DNA of 64,000 nt from Rhodopseudomonas palustris JSC-3b (GCA_000504425.1 KI632513.1:1-64000), one strand, 5' to 3'; numbered from the stretch's first letter, positions 11,304-19,887 are shown. Translations and numbers: made by a program. The notes: generated by a model from the sequence alone, not told the origin.

Positions 11304-11430
11304 GGGCCGTTCGTGCTGGCTGTTCACAGTGGCGCACGCGGCCTGTTGGAACGCGGCGAGCCAAGCTATGATGCGCCCGGGGCGTCGCCAGTTCTGGCGG
11401 CGGTGTCGTTTGTCCGTGATCGGGGGGTGA

Positions 11431-11979
11431 ATGCTGACGCCGGCTGAGTTGATCTCGCTGCTGGCCGCCGTCGCGGAGCGCGACGAAGCGGCGTTCGAGC
11501 GGCTCTATGCCGCCACCCGCGCGAAACTGTTTGGCGTGGTGCTGCGTATTTTGCAGCGACAGGATCTCGCGGAAGAGGTGCTGCAGGAGGCTTACGTCAA
11601 AATCTGGAATGGCGCCGCGCAGTTCAATCCAGAGCTGTCGTCGCCGATCACCTGGATGGTATCGATCGCGCGCAACCGGGCGATCGATGTGGTGCGCAAG
11701 CGGAGCGAGGTGTCGATCGAGGAGGAGCCGTCGGCTCTCGACGTCGCCGCCGACAGCGCCGATCCGCTCGCGAATCGGGAAATGACCGAGGAATTGAAGC
11801 GGCTGCTGGAATGTATCAGCCGGCTTGATCCGGATCGGCAGAAGCTGGTGCTGCTGGCCTATTACAACGGATGGAGCCGCGAGCAGCTGGCGGGTCGCTT
11901 CAATGCGCCGGTCAACACCGTGAAGACCTGGCTACGCCGCAGCATGCTCGACATTCGGGCGTGCCTGGGATTGGCATGA
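11431..11979 (+). CDS. ECF-type RNA polymerase sigma factor
   Basis: A 182-aa sigma-70-family factor with only regions 2 and 4. Region 2 spans about residues 20-90 (LYAATRAKLFGVVLRILQ, then LAEEVLQEAYVKIW). Region 4 spans about 125-175, with the helix-turn-helix GWSREQLAGRFNAPVNTVKTWLRR. Its stop overlaps the start of a membrane anti-sigma gene, so the two are translationally coupled. In such pairs the sigma factor is held inactive until an envelope signal releases it. This pairing resembles the SigK/RskA type. Confidence 0.94.
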   Translation: MLTPAELISLLAAVAERDEAAFERLYAATRAKLFGVVLRILQRQDLAEEVLQEAYVKIWNGAAQFNPELSSPITWMVSIARNRAIDVVRKRSEVSIEEEPSALDVAADSADPLANREMTEELKRLLECISRLDPDRQKLVLLAYYNGWSREQLAGRFNAPVNTVKTWLRRSMLDIRACLGLA

Positions 11980-13220
11980 TGGAACTGACAGAGGATCATA
12001 ACGCGCTCGCCGCGGAATACGCGCTCGGTACGCTCGATGCCGATGAGCGTGCCCAGATCGAGCTGACCATGGCCGCCAATCGCCGATTCGCGGAGCTGAT
12101 CGAGGCATGGCAGCTGCGCCTCGCGGTGCTGCATCAGATGGTCGATCCGGTCGAGCCGCCGGCGCAGCTGTGGCCGCGGATCAGAGCGGCGGTCGGGCTG
12201 GCCGCCGAGGCGGCGCCTGTGCACGCCGCCGTCACGCCCATTGCCGCTACGCCTGCTGCTGTCACGCCTGCTGCTGTCACGCCCGCCGCTGTTACGCCCT
12301 CCGCTGTTACGCCCAGTGTTGCCGAGCAGGCCGCTGTCACGTCCGCTGCTGCCGCATCGGCGGCGGCCAGCTTTGCCGCGTCGCTGGCCTCATCGGCGAC
12401 CATGGCCGTGCCGCACGCCAGCGACCACGCCAGCACAATCGTGATCGCGCCGCCGGGCGGGGATCATCACGCCGCCGACCGCACCGCGACCATCGCGCCG
12501 ATCGTCACCTCGCCGGCGACCACGCTCAAGCCGACCAGCGACGCGGCCACTCAGCTCCGGTCCGTTCACCACGATGCGGAGCCCGCCGCGCCGGAGCTCG
12601 ACGGTCCGCCGCCGCTGCCGCAGCCGGCGCCTGCCACCAATGGCTCGGGGCTCAGCCCGGAATCGATGCGGGTGGTGCGCTTTGCCTGGCAGGCGCGGCG
12701 CTGGAAATGGACCGCGACCGGCGTCAGCGCAATTGCCGCCTCGTTGCTGGCGGTGATCGTCGCCCAGCTCTATCGCCCGGGCATGTTGCCGGAAGCGCTG
12801 CGGCCAGCGGTGCGCACCCAGATCGTGCGCGTGGTGACGCCGCCGCCGCCGATGCCGGCGCAATATGTGGCGCTGCTGCAGAAAGACGCCGCATCGCCGG
12901 CCTTCATCCTGACTGTCGATGCCGGCTCGAAGAAATTCACGGTGCGCAAGGTCGGTGCATCGGACGAGCGCGGCCGTAGCTATGAGCTGTGGCTGGTGTC
13001 CGACAAGCTGCAGCGGCCACGCTCGCTCGGCGTGATCGGCGAGCGCGATTTCACCACCCGCGGCGCGCTGGCGTCGTTCGATGACGACACCATGCACGAG
13101 GCAACCTATGCGGTGACGGTCGAGCCGGAAGGCGGTTCGCCGACCGGAATCGCGACCGGCCCGGTGGTGTTCACCGGCAAGCTGATGGAGACCGTGCCGC
13201 AGGGCAGCTTCGGCAAGTAG
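11976..13220 (+). CDS. Membrane anti-sigma factor (RskA-like)
   Basis: A 414-aa protein. The N-terminal about 80 residues form a zinc-less anti-sigma-like helical region (NALAAEYALGTLDADER). A low-complexity Ala/Thr/Pro region follows, then one membrane helix near residues 247-268 (TGVSAIAASLLAVIVAQ) and a C-terminal periplasmic RskA-type domain (YVALLQKDAASPAFILTVD, ending GPVVFTGKL). The ATG overlaps the sigma factor's TGA. It is longer than usual because of the inserted linker, which contains tandem pentapeptides. Confidence 0.9.
   Translation: MMELTEDHNALAAEYALGTLDADERAQIELTMAANRRFAELIEAWQLRLAVLHQMVDPVEPPAQLWPRIRAAVGLAAEAAPVHAAVTPIAATPAAVTPAAVTPAAVTPSAVTPSVAEQAAVTSAAAASAAASFAASLASSATMAVPHASDHASTIVIAPPGGDHHAADRTATIAPIVTSPATTLKPTSDAATQLRSVHHDAEPAAPELDGPPPLPQPAPATNGSGLSPESMRVVRFAWQARRWKWTATGVSAIAASLLAVIVAQLYRPGMLPEALRPAVRTQIVRVVTPPPPMPAQYVALLQKDAASPAFILTVDAGSKKFTVRKVGASDERGRSYELWLVSDKLQRPRSLGVIGERDFTTRGALASFDDDTMHEATYAVTVEPEGGSPTGIATGPVVFTGKLMETVPQGSFGK
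12228..12317 (+). repeat. Tandem 15-bp repeat encoding AVTPA pentapeptides
   Basis: Six consecutive 15-bp units inside the anti-sigma gene encode AVTPI, AATPA, AVTPA, AVTPA, AVTPS and AVTPS. The units keep the frame, so copy number could change without breaking the protein. They lengthen the cytoplasmic linker ahead of the membrane helix. Confidence 0.85.
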
Positions 13221-13336
13221 CCGGAGATGACGCGGCGGCGGCCGTCAGTGCGGCGGTCAGTGCGTCGCAGCGAGGTCGATCACCTGCCTGAAGCGTCAAA
13301 GGGGCGTGAAAAGAGAGAGCGTGAAACACAGGCATG

Positions 13337-13366
13337 AAAAAACGCCCGTGGGGCGCGGGCGTTTTT
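13337..13366 (+). terminator. Rho-independent terminator after the sigma/anti-sigma operon
   Basis: An A-run leads into a stem pairing AAAAACGCCCG (13338-13348) with CGGGCGTTTTT (13356-13366) across a 7-nt loop. It ends in a T-run, 116 bp past the anti-sigma stop. The A-run makes it potentially bidirectional. Confidence 0.9.
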
Positions 13367-13624
13367 CCTACTGGGTCCCTTGGGGGGAGGGGACTCCAGC
13401 TCTCCGCACGGGCTTTGGGGCTGGTTGCGGCGCCGTGCGAAAGGCAATTTCAAAAGACACTTTCAGATTCAGAGAGGCCAATTTCAAAAGGCGAATTTCA
13501 AAAACCCTCACTGAGCGATTAGCTCAAGCGGCCTAGACCCTGCGTCCTAGATCGAGCGGCCTAATCCACCGCATCGACCGAGCCTCTGGACCTAGCGACT
13601 TGGCACCCATCGACTTGCAGCGCG
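13367..13624. other. Intergenic region with short AATTTCAAAA repeats
   Basis: No gene is supported. Three copies of AATTTCAAAA occur between about 13445 and 13505, spaced irregularly, in a GC-rich setting. I do not know their role. Confidence 0.4.
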
Positions 13625-13822
13625 TTACCGCACCATCGAAGCGTTCGAGGTGCTCACCGCAACCGGCTGCCCGGCTTTGATGACCCGCGCGGTCTGCGTG
13701 AATGAGTCGTCCGTCACGCGTGCTGAGATGCCAAGGCCTGCGACCACGACGCCAGCCACCAGCGCCACCACCACGATCTTGAGGTGGGTTGATCGGTCGG
13801 CGCTATAAATCGAGTGATTCAT
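13625..13822 (-). CDS. Small single-pass membrane protein, unknown function
   Basis: A 65-aa protein preceded by a strong AGGAGG ribosome site 6 bp before the ATG. A short polar start is followed by one hydrophobic helix (KIVVVALVAGVVVAGLGI) and a polar tail of about 35 residues. It may be a membrane-anchored small protein or be processed at the AGVVVAGLGISA region. No family is recognised. It lies convergent with the sigma/anti-sigma operon. Confidence 0.75.
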   Translation of the reverse strand: MNHSIYSADRSTHLKIVVVALVAGVVVAGLGISARVTDDSFTQTARVIKAGQPVAVSTSNASMVR

Positions 13823-13961
13823 CTCAGCCTCCTGCCGTTACATCCGCCTTTCGAGAATTGGTCTTTTTGATTCGACCGGCGGTTCAACGCCCTGCCGCCA
13901 GAAAACGTGGGAATCCGGCTTTGCGTTCCCGATAGTCGATCACATCCGAGTGAAAAGACTT

Positions 13962-13990
13962 GAAAGGCCGCGATTAAAATGCGGCCTTTC
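13962..13990 (-). terminator. Hairpin downstream of flhA, probable terminator
   Basis: GAAAGGCCGC pairs exactly with GCGGCCTTTC around a 9-nt loop, 138 bp beyond the flhA stop and before the small membrane-protein gene. The minus-strand tail is only moderately T-rich, so the assignment is tentative. The rest of 13823..14128 shows no gene. Confidence 0.55.
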
Positions 13991-14128
13991 CATGGTGAAT
14001 CGGAAATTAGTGTTTTACCTCAGTGTGTTGCTGGGGCGTGGTGCCGGCGGGTGGAAATCGGTATTCCCGGGTGCCGGATCGCGGCTGCGGCACGAACCGT
14101 TTGGCTGTGGCGAAAATGCCGCGCCGGT

Positions 14129-16270
14129 TCAGACGCTTCCGACCGTCTTCAACCGGGCGCGCGGATGGATTTCGGCCTGCGACAGCACCGGCGTCTGGGC
14201 GCGGAACCGTTCCACCAGCGAGCGCACGAACGGCCGGATCGCCGCCGAAGTGACCAGCACCGGCGCTTCGCCTTCGCGCGCGGCCTGTTCGAAGCGATCG
14301 CGCATCGTGGTCATGAATTCCGACAGCCGTGACGGCTGCATCGCCAGGCTGCGTTCCTCGCCCTGGCCGATGATCGACTCAGCAAAGGCCTGCTCCCACT
14401 GGGCCGACAGCGCGATCAGCGGCAGATAGCCGAGCGGCGAGGAGTATTGCGCGCAGATCTGCCGGGCGAGCCGGGCACGGACGTGCTCGACGATGGTGGA
14501 CGGATTGCGGGTGAACGCCAGCGCGTCGGCGATGCCTTCCAGGATGGTGGACAGATCGCGGATCGAGATGCGCTCGGCCAGCAGGAGTTGCAGCACGCGC
14601 TGGATGCCGGAGATGGTGATCTGGCCGGGGACGATGTCCTTGAGCAGTTCGCCCTGTTCCTTCGGCAGGTCCTTGAGCAGCTTCTGGGTCTCGCCATAGG
14701 ACAGCAGGTCGGCGACGTTGGCTTTGATCAGCTCGGTGAGGTGGGTCGACAGCACGGTGGCGGCATCGACCACGGTATAGCCCTTGAGCGTCGCTTCTTC
14801 CTTGAGCGCGGAATCGACCCAGGTGGCGGGCAGGCCGAAGGTCGGCTCGATGGTATGGATGCCGGGCACCGTGACCTGGTTGCCGCTCGGGTCCATCACC
14901 ATGAACTGGTTCGGCCAGATCCGGCCATTGCCGGCGTCCACTTCCTTGATCTTGATGACATAGGTGTTCGCTTCGAGCTGCACGTTGTCGAGGATGCGCA
15001 CCGAGGGCATCACAAAGCCCATCTCGATCGCCAGCGAGCGGCGCAGCGCCTTGATCTGCTCGGTCAGCCGGTCGGTGCCGTCCGGGCCATTGACCAGCGG
15101 CAGCAGCGCATAGCCGAGTTCGATCTTGAGATCGTCGATCTTGAGCGCCGCAGTGATCGGCTCCTCGGCAGCGGCCGCCGCCGCAGCCGCCGCCGCCGGC
15201 CCACCGCCCAGCGCCGCGTCGATCGCGCTCGGTTCGGCAGCCGCAGCCGCCTTCTGACGCTTGCGCGCCGACAGCGCCATCGCCGCGGCACCGCCGCCCA
15301 GCAGCAGGAACGGGATCATCGGAATGCCCGGCAGCAGCGACAGCACCAGCATGACGCCGGCCGACATGCCGAGCGCCTGCGGATAGCCGGACAATTGCTT
15401 GATCAGCGCCTTGTCGGCGGCGCCAGTGACGCCGGCCTTCGACACCAGCAGGCCCGCGGCGGTCGACACGATCAGCGCCGGCACCTGGGTCACCAGGCCG
15501 TCACCGACGGTCAGCAGCGTGTAGCTGCGCGCGGCATCCATGAACGTCATGCCCTGCTGGGCGACGCCGATGATGATGCCGCCGATCACATTGATGAACA
15601 CCACGAGCAGGCCGGCAATGGCGTCGCCGCGCACGAATTTCGAGGCACCGTCCATGGCGCCGAAGAAGCCGCTTTCGTCTTCCAGTTCCTTGCGGCGCTT
15701 CTTGGCGGTGGCTTCGTCGATCAGGCCGGCGCCGAGGTCGGCGTCGATCGCCATCTGCTTGCCGGGCATCGAATCGAGTTGGAACCGGGCCGCGACTTCC
15801 GCGATACGGCCCGAACCCTTGGTGATGACCACGAAGTTCACGATCACCAGGATCGCGAACACGATGATGCCGATCACGAAATTGCCGCCCATCACGAAGC
15901 TGCCGAACGCTTCGATGACGTGGCCGGCGGCGGCGGTGCCCTCGTGGCCGTGCGACAGGATCAGCCGGGTCGACGCCAGGTTCAGCGACAGCCGCAGCAT
16001 GGTCGAGATCAAGAGAACGGTCGGGAAGGCGGAGAATTCCAGCGGCGCCTGGATGAACAGCGCCGTCATCAGGATCAGCACCGACAGCGTGATCGAGATC
16101 GCCAGAAACACGTCGAGCACCAGCGCCGGCAGCGGCAGGATCAGCACCACCAGAATGGTGAGCACGCCGAACGCCAGCGCGAGGTCGCTGCGCTTTAGAA
16201 TTCTGCCGATATCGCCGAGGCTGGGGACCTGAAACCCGCCGCCGCCCTGACCCGCCGTCACGTCCGACAT
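14129..16270 (-). CDS. flhA: Flagellar export gate protein FlhA
   Basis: A 713-aa inner-membrane component of the flagellar type III export gate. The N-terminal half has about eight membrane helices with the FHIPEP-type segments (PLPALVLDVFLAISITLSVL; RFQLDSMPGKQMAIDADL). An Ala-rich linker leads into the cytoplasmic C-domain, which forms the ring that docks FliJ and chaperone-substrate complexes. The conserved SYALLP-equivalent (GYALLPLVN) and the C-terminal VLVTSAAIRPFVRSLVERF are present. Full length for the family. Confidence 0.96.
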   Translation of the reverse strand: MSDVTAGQGGGGFQVPSLGDIGRILKRSDLALAFGVLTILVVLILPLPALVLDVFLAISITLSVLILMTALFIQAPLEFSAFPTVLLISTMLRLSLNLASTRLILSHGHEGTAAAGHVIEAFGSFVMGGNFVIGIIVFAILVIVNFVVITKGSGRIAEVAARFQLDSMPGKQMAIDADLGAGLIDEATAKKRRKELEDESGFFGAMDGASKFVRGDAIAGLLVVFINVIGGIIIGVAQQGMTFMDAARSYTLLTVGDGLVTQVPALIVSTAAGLLVSKAGVTGAADKALIKQLSGYPQALGMSAGVMLVLSLLPGIPMIPFLLLGGGAAAMALSARKRQKAAAAAEPSAIDAALGGGPAAAAAAAAAAEEPITAALKIDDLKIELGYALLPLVNGPDGTDRLTEQIKALRRSLAIEMGFVMPSVRILDNVQLEANTYVIKIKEVDAGNGRIWPNQFMVMDPSGNQVTVPGIHTIEPTFGLPATWVDSALKEEATLKGYTVVDAATVLSTHLTELIKANVADLLSYGETQKLLKDLPKEQGELLKDIVPGQITISGIQRVLQLLLAERISIRDLSTILEGIADALAFTRNPSTIVEHVRARLARQICAQYSSPLGYLPLIALSAQWEQAFAESIIGQGEERSLAMQPSRLSEFMTTMRDRFEQAAREGEAPVLVTSAAIRPFVRSLVERFRAQTPVLSQAEIHPRARLKTVGSV

Positions 16271-16485
16271 TGTTGCCGCTTCCCCCCGCGGCGCACGGCC
16301 CGCGAGTCCCCCAACGCCTGCCCCGGTCGCCGGACCGTGGCAGCGATGCGGCCGCGTCAGCGTTTCCCGGCCTTGGCCGTTCCCGCGCGCAGTTCGCCTC
16401 GCTAGGCAATTTTTGCCCTGTGCATGGTTAGCGAAAGGTTAACGGCGGCTGCGACCGATGCGCCGCGCGCAGGCTTAGGCGGCTG

Positions 16486-17769
16486 ATGCGAATGAGTCTT
16501 GACGATGCCGCGCCGGCCCTCGAAGCTGGCCCCGTGGAAACGCCGCTCAATCAAGCCGGTCAACCGGCTGTCTTTATTCCCGATTCCCGTCCGGCCTGGA
16601 TCAGGCTCGGGCTGGCGCTGGCGATCGGTTCGATCGGCAGCGTCGGCATGTGGTCGGTGGTCGTCGTTCTGCCGGTGGTGCAGGCCGAATTTGCGGCCAG
16701 CCGCGGCGCGATCTCGCTGGCCTTTACCTTTGCCATGCTCGGTTTCGGGCTGGGCGGCGTCGCCGCCGGCCGGCTATGCGACCGCCATGGCATCGGGCTG
16801 GCGATCGCCGCTGGCATCGCATTGCTCGGGCTCGGCTATCTCGGCGCCGGGCTGGCGCCCAATCTGGCGACCTTCGTGCTGCTGCATCTGGCGATCGGCG
16901 CCGGCTCCTCGGCGACCTTTGGCCCGCTGATGGCCGAGGCGTCGCACTGGTTCGAGCGCTATCGCGGGCTGGCGGTGGCGGTCGCCGCCAGCGGCAATTA
17001 TCTCGGCGGCGCGCTGTGGCCGCCGCTGCTGAACTGGGGCACCCAGCAGTATGGCTGGCGGATCACCCATATGATGGTGGCGCTGGTTTGCGTGCTGGCC
17101 ATGGGCGCGATTTTGCTGCTGTTGCAGCGCCGGCTCGGCCGCCATCATCCGCTGCGCCACCAGCACGCCCCGCCGCCACGCATCGATCTGCGGCTGCCTG
17201 TGCCGACGCTGACCGCACTCTTATGTATGGCGAGCGTGGCGTGCTGCGTGGCGATGGCGATGCCGCAGGTCCATATCGTCGCCTATTGCGGCGATCTCGG
17301 CTACGGCCCGGCGCGCGGCGCCGAGATGCTGTCGCTGATGCTGGGTTTTGGCATTGTTAGCCGGATCGGCTCCGGCATGCTCGCCGACAAGATCGGCGGC
17401 ATCCCGACCTTGCTGCTCGGCTCGGTGGCGCAGGGCATCGCGCTGCTGCTCTATTTAATGTTCGACGGGCTCGGCTCGCTCTATCTGATCTCGGCGCTGT
17501 TCGGCCTGTTTCAGAGCGGCATCGTGCCGAGCTATGCCATCATCGTGCGCGAGGCGATGCCGGCGCAGGAAGCCGCCACCCGGGTCGGCCTGGTGGTGTT
17601 GGCCTCGGTGTTCGGCATGTCGCTGGGCGGCTGGATTTCCGGGCTGATCTTTGACGCCACCGGCTCCTATGCCGCGGCGTTTCTCAATGGCATGGCCTGG
17701 AACGCGCTCAACATCGCCATCATGGCGCTGCTGTGGCTGCGGGTCCGGCCGCGGCTGGCGCGGGCGTGA
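16486..17769 (+). CDS. Major facilitator superfamily transporter
   Basis: A 427-aa inner-membrane protein with 12 predicted helices. The inter-helix loop GRLCDRHG after helix 2 is the MFS motif, and a second-half equivalent is LADKIGG. The closest feel is the oxalate/monocarboxylate-type MFS (a start with VQAEFAASRGAISLAFTFAMLG). The substrate is not readable. An AGGCGG site precedes the ATG; a second ATG two codons later is also possible. The gene precedes the tRNA and stands alone. Confidence 0.9.
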   Translation: MRMSLDDAAPALEAGPVETPLNQAGQPAVFIPDSRPAWIRLGLALAIGSIGSVGMWSVVVVLPVVQAEFAASRGAISLAFTFAMLGFGLGGVAAGRLCDRHGIGLAIAAGIALLGLGYLGAGLAPNLATFVLLHLAIGAGSSATFGPLMAEASHWFERYRGLAVAVAASGNYLGGALWPPLLNWGTQQYGWRITHMMVALVCVLAMGAILLLLQRRLGRHHPLRHQHAPPPRIDLRLPVPTLTALLCMASVACCVAMAMPQVHIVAYCGDLGYGPARGAEMLSLMLGFGIVSRIGSGMLADKIGGIPTLLLGSVAQGIALLLYLMFDGLGSLYLISALFGLFQSGIVPSYAIIVREAMPAQEAATRVGLVVLASVFGMSLGGWISGLIFDATGSYAAAFLNGMAWNALNIAIMALLWLRVRPRLARA

Positions 17770-17959
17770 CCGCCAAACTGGCCTTGAGCGTCAACCATGC
17801 CTCCCGCCCGGCGCGGCTTTGGTTCGGCGGCGTTCCGGGGCGTGGCGATCGCCGCCTTGCGGCTCCGGCGCGCCGCGCATGTGGGCAGGCGCCACGGGGC
17901 AATTGCCCGGCGCCGAACGGCATTGTAGAGGGGGCGGCACCACCGCGCGTTGCGCCGGG

Positions 17960-18035
17960 GGGCCTGTAGCTCAATGGTTAGAGCCGACCGCTCATAACGG
18001 TCTGGTTGCAGGTTCGAGTCCTGCCGGGCCCACCA
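17960..18035 (+). tRNA. tRNA with anticodon CAT, probably tRNA-Ile2
   Basis: A full 76-nt cloverleaf with encoded CCA: acceptor GGGCCTG/CGGGCCC (one G-T pair), D-stem GCTC/GAGC, anticodon stem GACCG/CGGTC with loop CTCATAA, T-stem GCAGG/CCTGC with TTCGAGT. The C4-G69 and C5-G68 pairs and the CTCATAA loop match what the lysidine synthetase TilS uses on tRNA-Ile2, unlike elongator tRNA-Met. If so, C34 becomes lysidine and it reads AUA. The prophage lies 72 bp downstream but does not interrupt it. Confidence 0.85.
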
Positions 18036-18102
18036 AGATTCAATCCACCCATTGCATTGGATCAACGTGTCCGTGAGGGCATGTTTCAGCAGCTTGAAGC
18101 CT

Positions 18103-18107
18103 CGTCT
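18103..18107. repeat. Left 5-bp target-site duplication CGTCT
   Basis: CGTCT lies immediately left of the prophage end and is repeated at 61627..61631 immediately right of the other end. Five-base duplications are the rule for Mu transposition. Confidence 0.93.
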
Positions 18108-18251
18108 TGTAACGCGCAAGATCACTTGGCATAGGCTGATTGGCCGGGATTACCCGGGACAATCGGGGATTTTGTGAGATCGCGCAATGCCTTGGGCGGC
18201 TGGCGGGCGAGTTCTCGCGGTCGGCGGACGCGCAAGATCAAATGGCATAGA
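18108..18251. other. Left end: transposase-binding repeats L1 and L2
   Basis: L1 (18108-18134) starts TGTAACGCGCAAGATCAC and ends TGGCATAG. L2 (18229-18251) repeats ACGCGCAAGATCA plus TGGCATAG in the same orientation, 122 bp from the end. The same motif, inverted, ends the prophage on the right. The wide L1-L2 gap and adjacent right sites parallel the Mu end architecture known for MuA binding. A looser, oppositely oriented match lies at 18374-18393. Confidence 0.85.
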
Positions 18252-18543
18252 GCCGTGCCATCGCCAGCCGAAGGCGCCAAAATTCGGCAACGAAATCAGT
18301 CGGCAGTGTCGGCAAACAGTGACCGGGCGTCACAGTTCGGAAAATGGCGCCGATCTTACGCCAACCCATTGTCTGGCAACGTGTTTTTGCCTGATGTGGT
18401 GTTGGGCAGCGACGCCGAACTGTGACGCTGGCGAGAGGCGATTACGGCTGTGGTGACGCTGAACAACCGCACGGAACTCCGAAATGAGTTCGGAGTTCCG
18501 TCAATGCCTTACCAAGACGCGATTGTCATGGAAATGCAGGTGG
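18252..18543. other. Left-end non-coding region with a 13-bp hairpin
   Basis: No gene is supported. At 18471..18501 a perfect 13-bp inverted repeat (arms ACGGAACTCCGAA and its complement, loop ATGAG) lies 42 bp past the stop of the leftward operon. It may end or protect that transcript, although no T-tract follows. GAACTCCGAAAT recurs at 18577-18588 inside the last gene. Confidence 0.55.
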
Positions 18544-19110
18544 TTACTCGGTTTTGCCGCCGCTAGACGGGGGAGCGAACTCCGAAATCGGACCGAACGC
18601 CGCAAGAGCCAAATAGACAAGGCGCGGGTACCTAAACCCGCGCCCCTGCTCGATCCCCTCTAGCGTGCGCTTGGGGATGCCGAGCATCATTGCGGCGCGG
18701 CTCAGCGGCAGGTCGCCGCGCCAGGCTTTGACGGTGGCGGCCAGTTCGTCCGCCTCGGCCGCCGGATCACGCGGCGGCGGATCGCCGATGGTCTCGCCGC
18801 CCTCGATGTCCATACCCTGATCGTCGCCGGCGTCCTGTTCGGCGCGCATGTGGTAGAGCGCGGCCGCCGCCTTGCGCTGATCGACATTGCGGAGTGATCC
18901 GCCGATTTGCAGGATCGCGAGCCGCTTGTTGGGCATCTCGATCAGCCAGCCGTGATCGCGCTGGTCGAAATGCCCGGTCGCATCGATTTCGGCCAGTAGC
19001 TTGTAGCCGCGCCGCGCCGGGTCAAGCGAGCCGGAGCGGATCAGCGCCAAGTTACGCGATGTGCCAAGTGGCTGCACAAATAGGCGGTCGCGATTTTTGG
19101 ATGCGGCCAT
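18544..19110 (-). CDS. Prophage protein with C-terminal helix-turn-helix, unknown
   Basis: A 188-aa protein, last gene of the leftward operon. The N-terminal half is unrecognised (LFVQPLGTSRNLALIRSG). The C-terminal about 60 residues look like a Cro/Xre-type helix-turn-helix of the antitoxin kind (ADELAATVKAWRGDLPLSRAAMMLGIPKRTLEGIEQGRGF). I start at ATG 19110, 2 bp after the upstream gene; a TTG two codons earlier is possible. It could be an accessory regulator, perhaps of the palindromes at 19447-19499. Function not known. Confidence 0.65.
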   Translation of the reverse strand: MAASKNRDRLFVQPLGTSRNLALIRSGSLDPARRGYKLLAEIDATGHFDQRDHGWLIEMPNKRLAILQIGGSLRNVDQRKAAAALYHMRAEQDAGDDQGMDIEGGETIGDPPPRDPAAEADELAATVKAWRGDLPLSRAAMMLGIPKRTLEGIEQGRGFRYPRLVYLALAAFGPISEFAPPSSGGKTE

Positions 19111-19112
19111 GA

Positions 19113-19382
19113 TCAACCAACCAGCGCTAGCGGTATGATGCGGCCGGCGCCGACCAGCACTGGCGTGTCGGCATCGTCGCTCGTCACAGCATAGTGGCGG
19201 TTGCGCGCATCGTAGATGGCAAGGTCGCCATCGACACTGCGCGCCGCGTGGAAGCCGTCCGGTAGTTCGGCAACCGCGGCATAGTCGCCGCGGAATTCAT
19301 TGACGTGCACAGCCTCAAGCGACCAGTCGTTGGCGATGTTGGCGAAGCCCGAGTGCAGCTTGTAAATGGTGATGGTGGCCAT
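19113..19382 (-). CDS. Small prophage protein, unknown
   Basis: An 89-aa protein starting MATITIYKLHSGFANIANDW after an AGGA ribosome site. It is beta-rich, with no signal peptide and no recognised family. It is the first gene after a near-consensus leftward promoter and lies 2 bp from the helix-turn-helix gene, so the two form an operon. It may be a lysogenic-conversion or accessory gene expressed from the prophage. Confidence 0.6.
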   Translation of the reverse strand: MATITIYKLHSGFANIANDWSLEAVHVNEFRGDYAAVAELPDGFHAARSVDGDLAIYDARNRHYAVTSDDADTPVLVGAGRIIPLALVG

Positions 19383-19436
19383 GGCCTTGTTCCTGCCCCT
19401 CATTGCCGGGAGGCGCCGGGATCAGCGCTCTGCTGA

Positions 19437-19500
19437 TAGCCAACTTATACGCACGCTGCGTATTTTGGTCAACATCAAAAATACGCGCTATGCGTATTTC
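19437..19500 (-). promoter_or_regulatory. Leftward promoter overlapped by two palindromic operators
   Basis: On the minus strand TTGACC (19467-19472) and TATAAG (19444-19449) are separated by exactly 17 bp, close to the sigma-70 consensus. One palindrome, ATACGCA-CGC-TGCGTAT (19447-19463), covers the -10 side. A second, AAATACGC-GCTAT-GCGTATTT (19479-19499), lies just upstream of -35. They share the half-site ATACGC, so a dimeric regulator is expected. Transcription would enter the 19382 gene. Confidence 0.75.
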
Positions 19501-19535
19501 TAGCGATTGTCGGCTACCATTTCCCGCCATCCGTT

Positions 19536-19874
19536 TCACTCCACCAGGGCGACGTCGCCTTCGCGGCAGAGGACGTGGATTCGGGTCGCGCGATCCAGGC
19601 TCGGGTCAAAGCGGACGTCGTTTGACGTCATGAATTCGGGCCATCTGAACTCTCGGCCAGACGCTGGAATATCGACCCAATTTACCTTGAACCGCCTGTT
19701 GACAATGATGTTGCAGCTGTTGAGGGGCGCGCCCGTGTTATTGCGCACGATCAAGGCCGATTGGTTGACTGAAACCGTTACCTTGAGCGTGCCAACATCC
19801 TTCGCCTCGGCCGCAGCCATCGCTTGGATTGCCAAGAAAGCCGCGCACGTGAAAAAACGGCCACGAAAAGCCAT
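19536..19874 (-). CDS. Putative secreted prophage protein, unknown
   Basis: A 112-aa protein with a probable Sec signal (MAFRGRFFTCAAFLAIQAMAAAEA, cut after AEA or nearby) and a beta-rich mature part (VGTLKVTVSVNQSALIVRNNTGAPLNSC) with two cysteines that could form a disulphide. It lies just downstream of the repressor on the same strand, so it could be expressed in the lysogen. A role in superinfection exclusion or host surface change is only a guess. Confidence 0.6.
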   Translation of the reverse strand: MAFRGRFFTCAAFLAIQAMAAAEAKDVGTLKVTVSVNQSALIVRNNTGAPLNSCNIIVNRRFKVNWVDIPASGREFRWPEFMTSNDVRFDPSLDRATRIHVLCREGDVALVE

Positions 19875-19887
19875 GTTAACCCCCCCC

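Noticed and set aside
14447-16198. A 583-codon open frame opposite flhA
   Set aside because: His/Arg/Gln-rich shadow of FlhA, with no recognisable domain.
17960-18108. Integration of the prophage into the tRNA gene
   Set aside because: The tRNA is intact with its CCA, the prophage begins 72 bp later, and the ends are of the transposition type with a 5-bp duplication, not an att-site recombination.
18374-18393. A third left transposase site in opposite orientation
   Set aside because: It shares GTGTTTTTGC with R1 but needs a 1-bp shift in spacing from TGGCA; too weak to list as a site.
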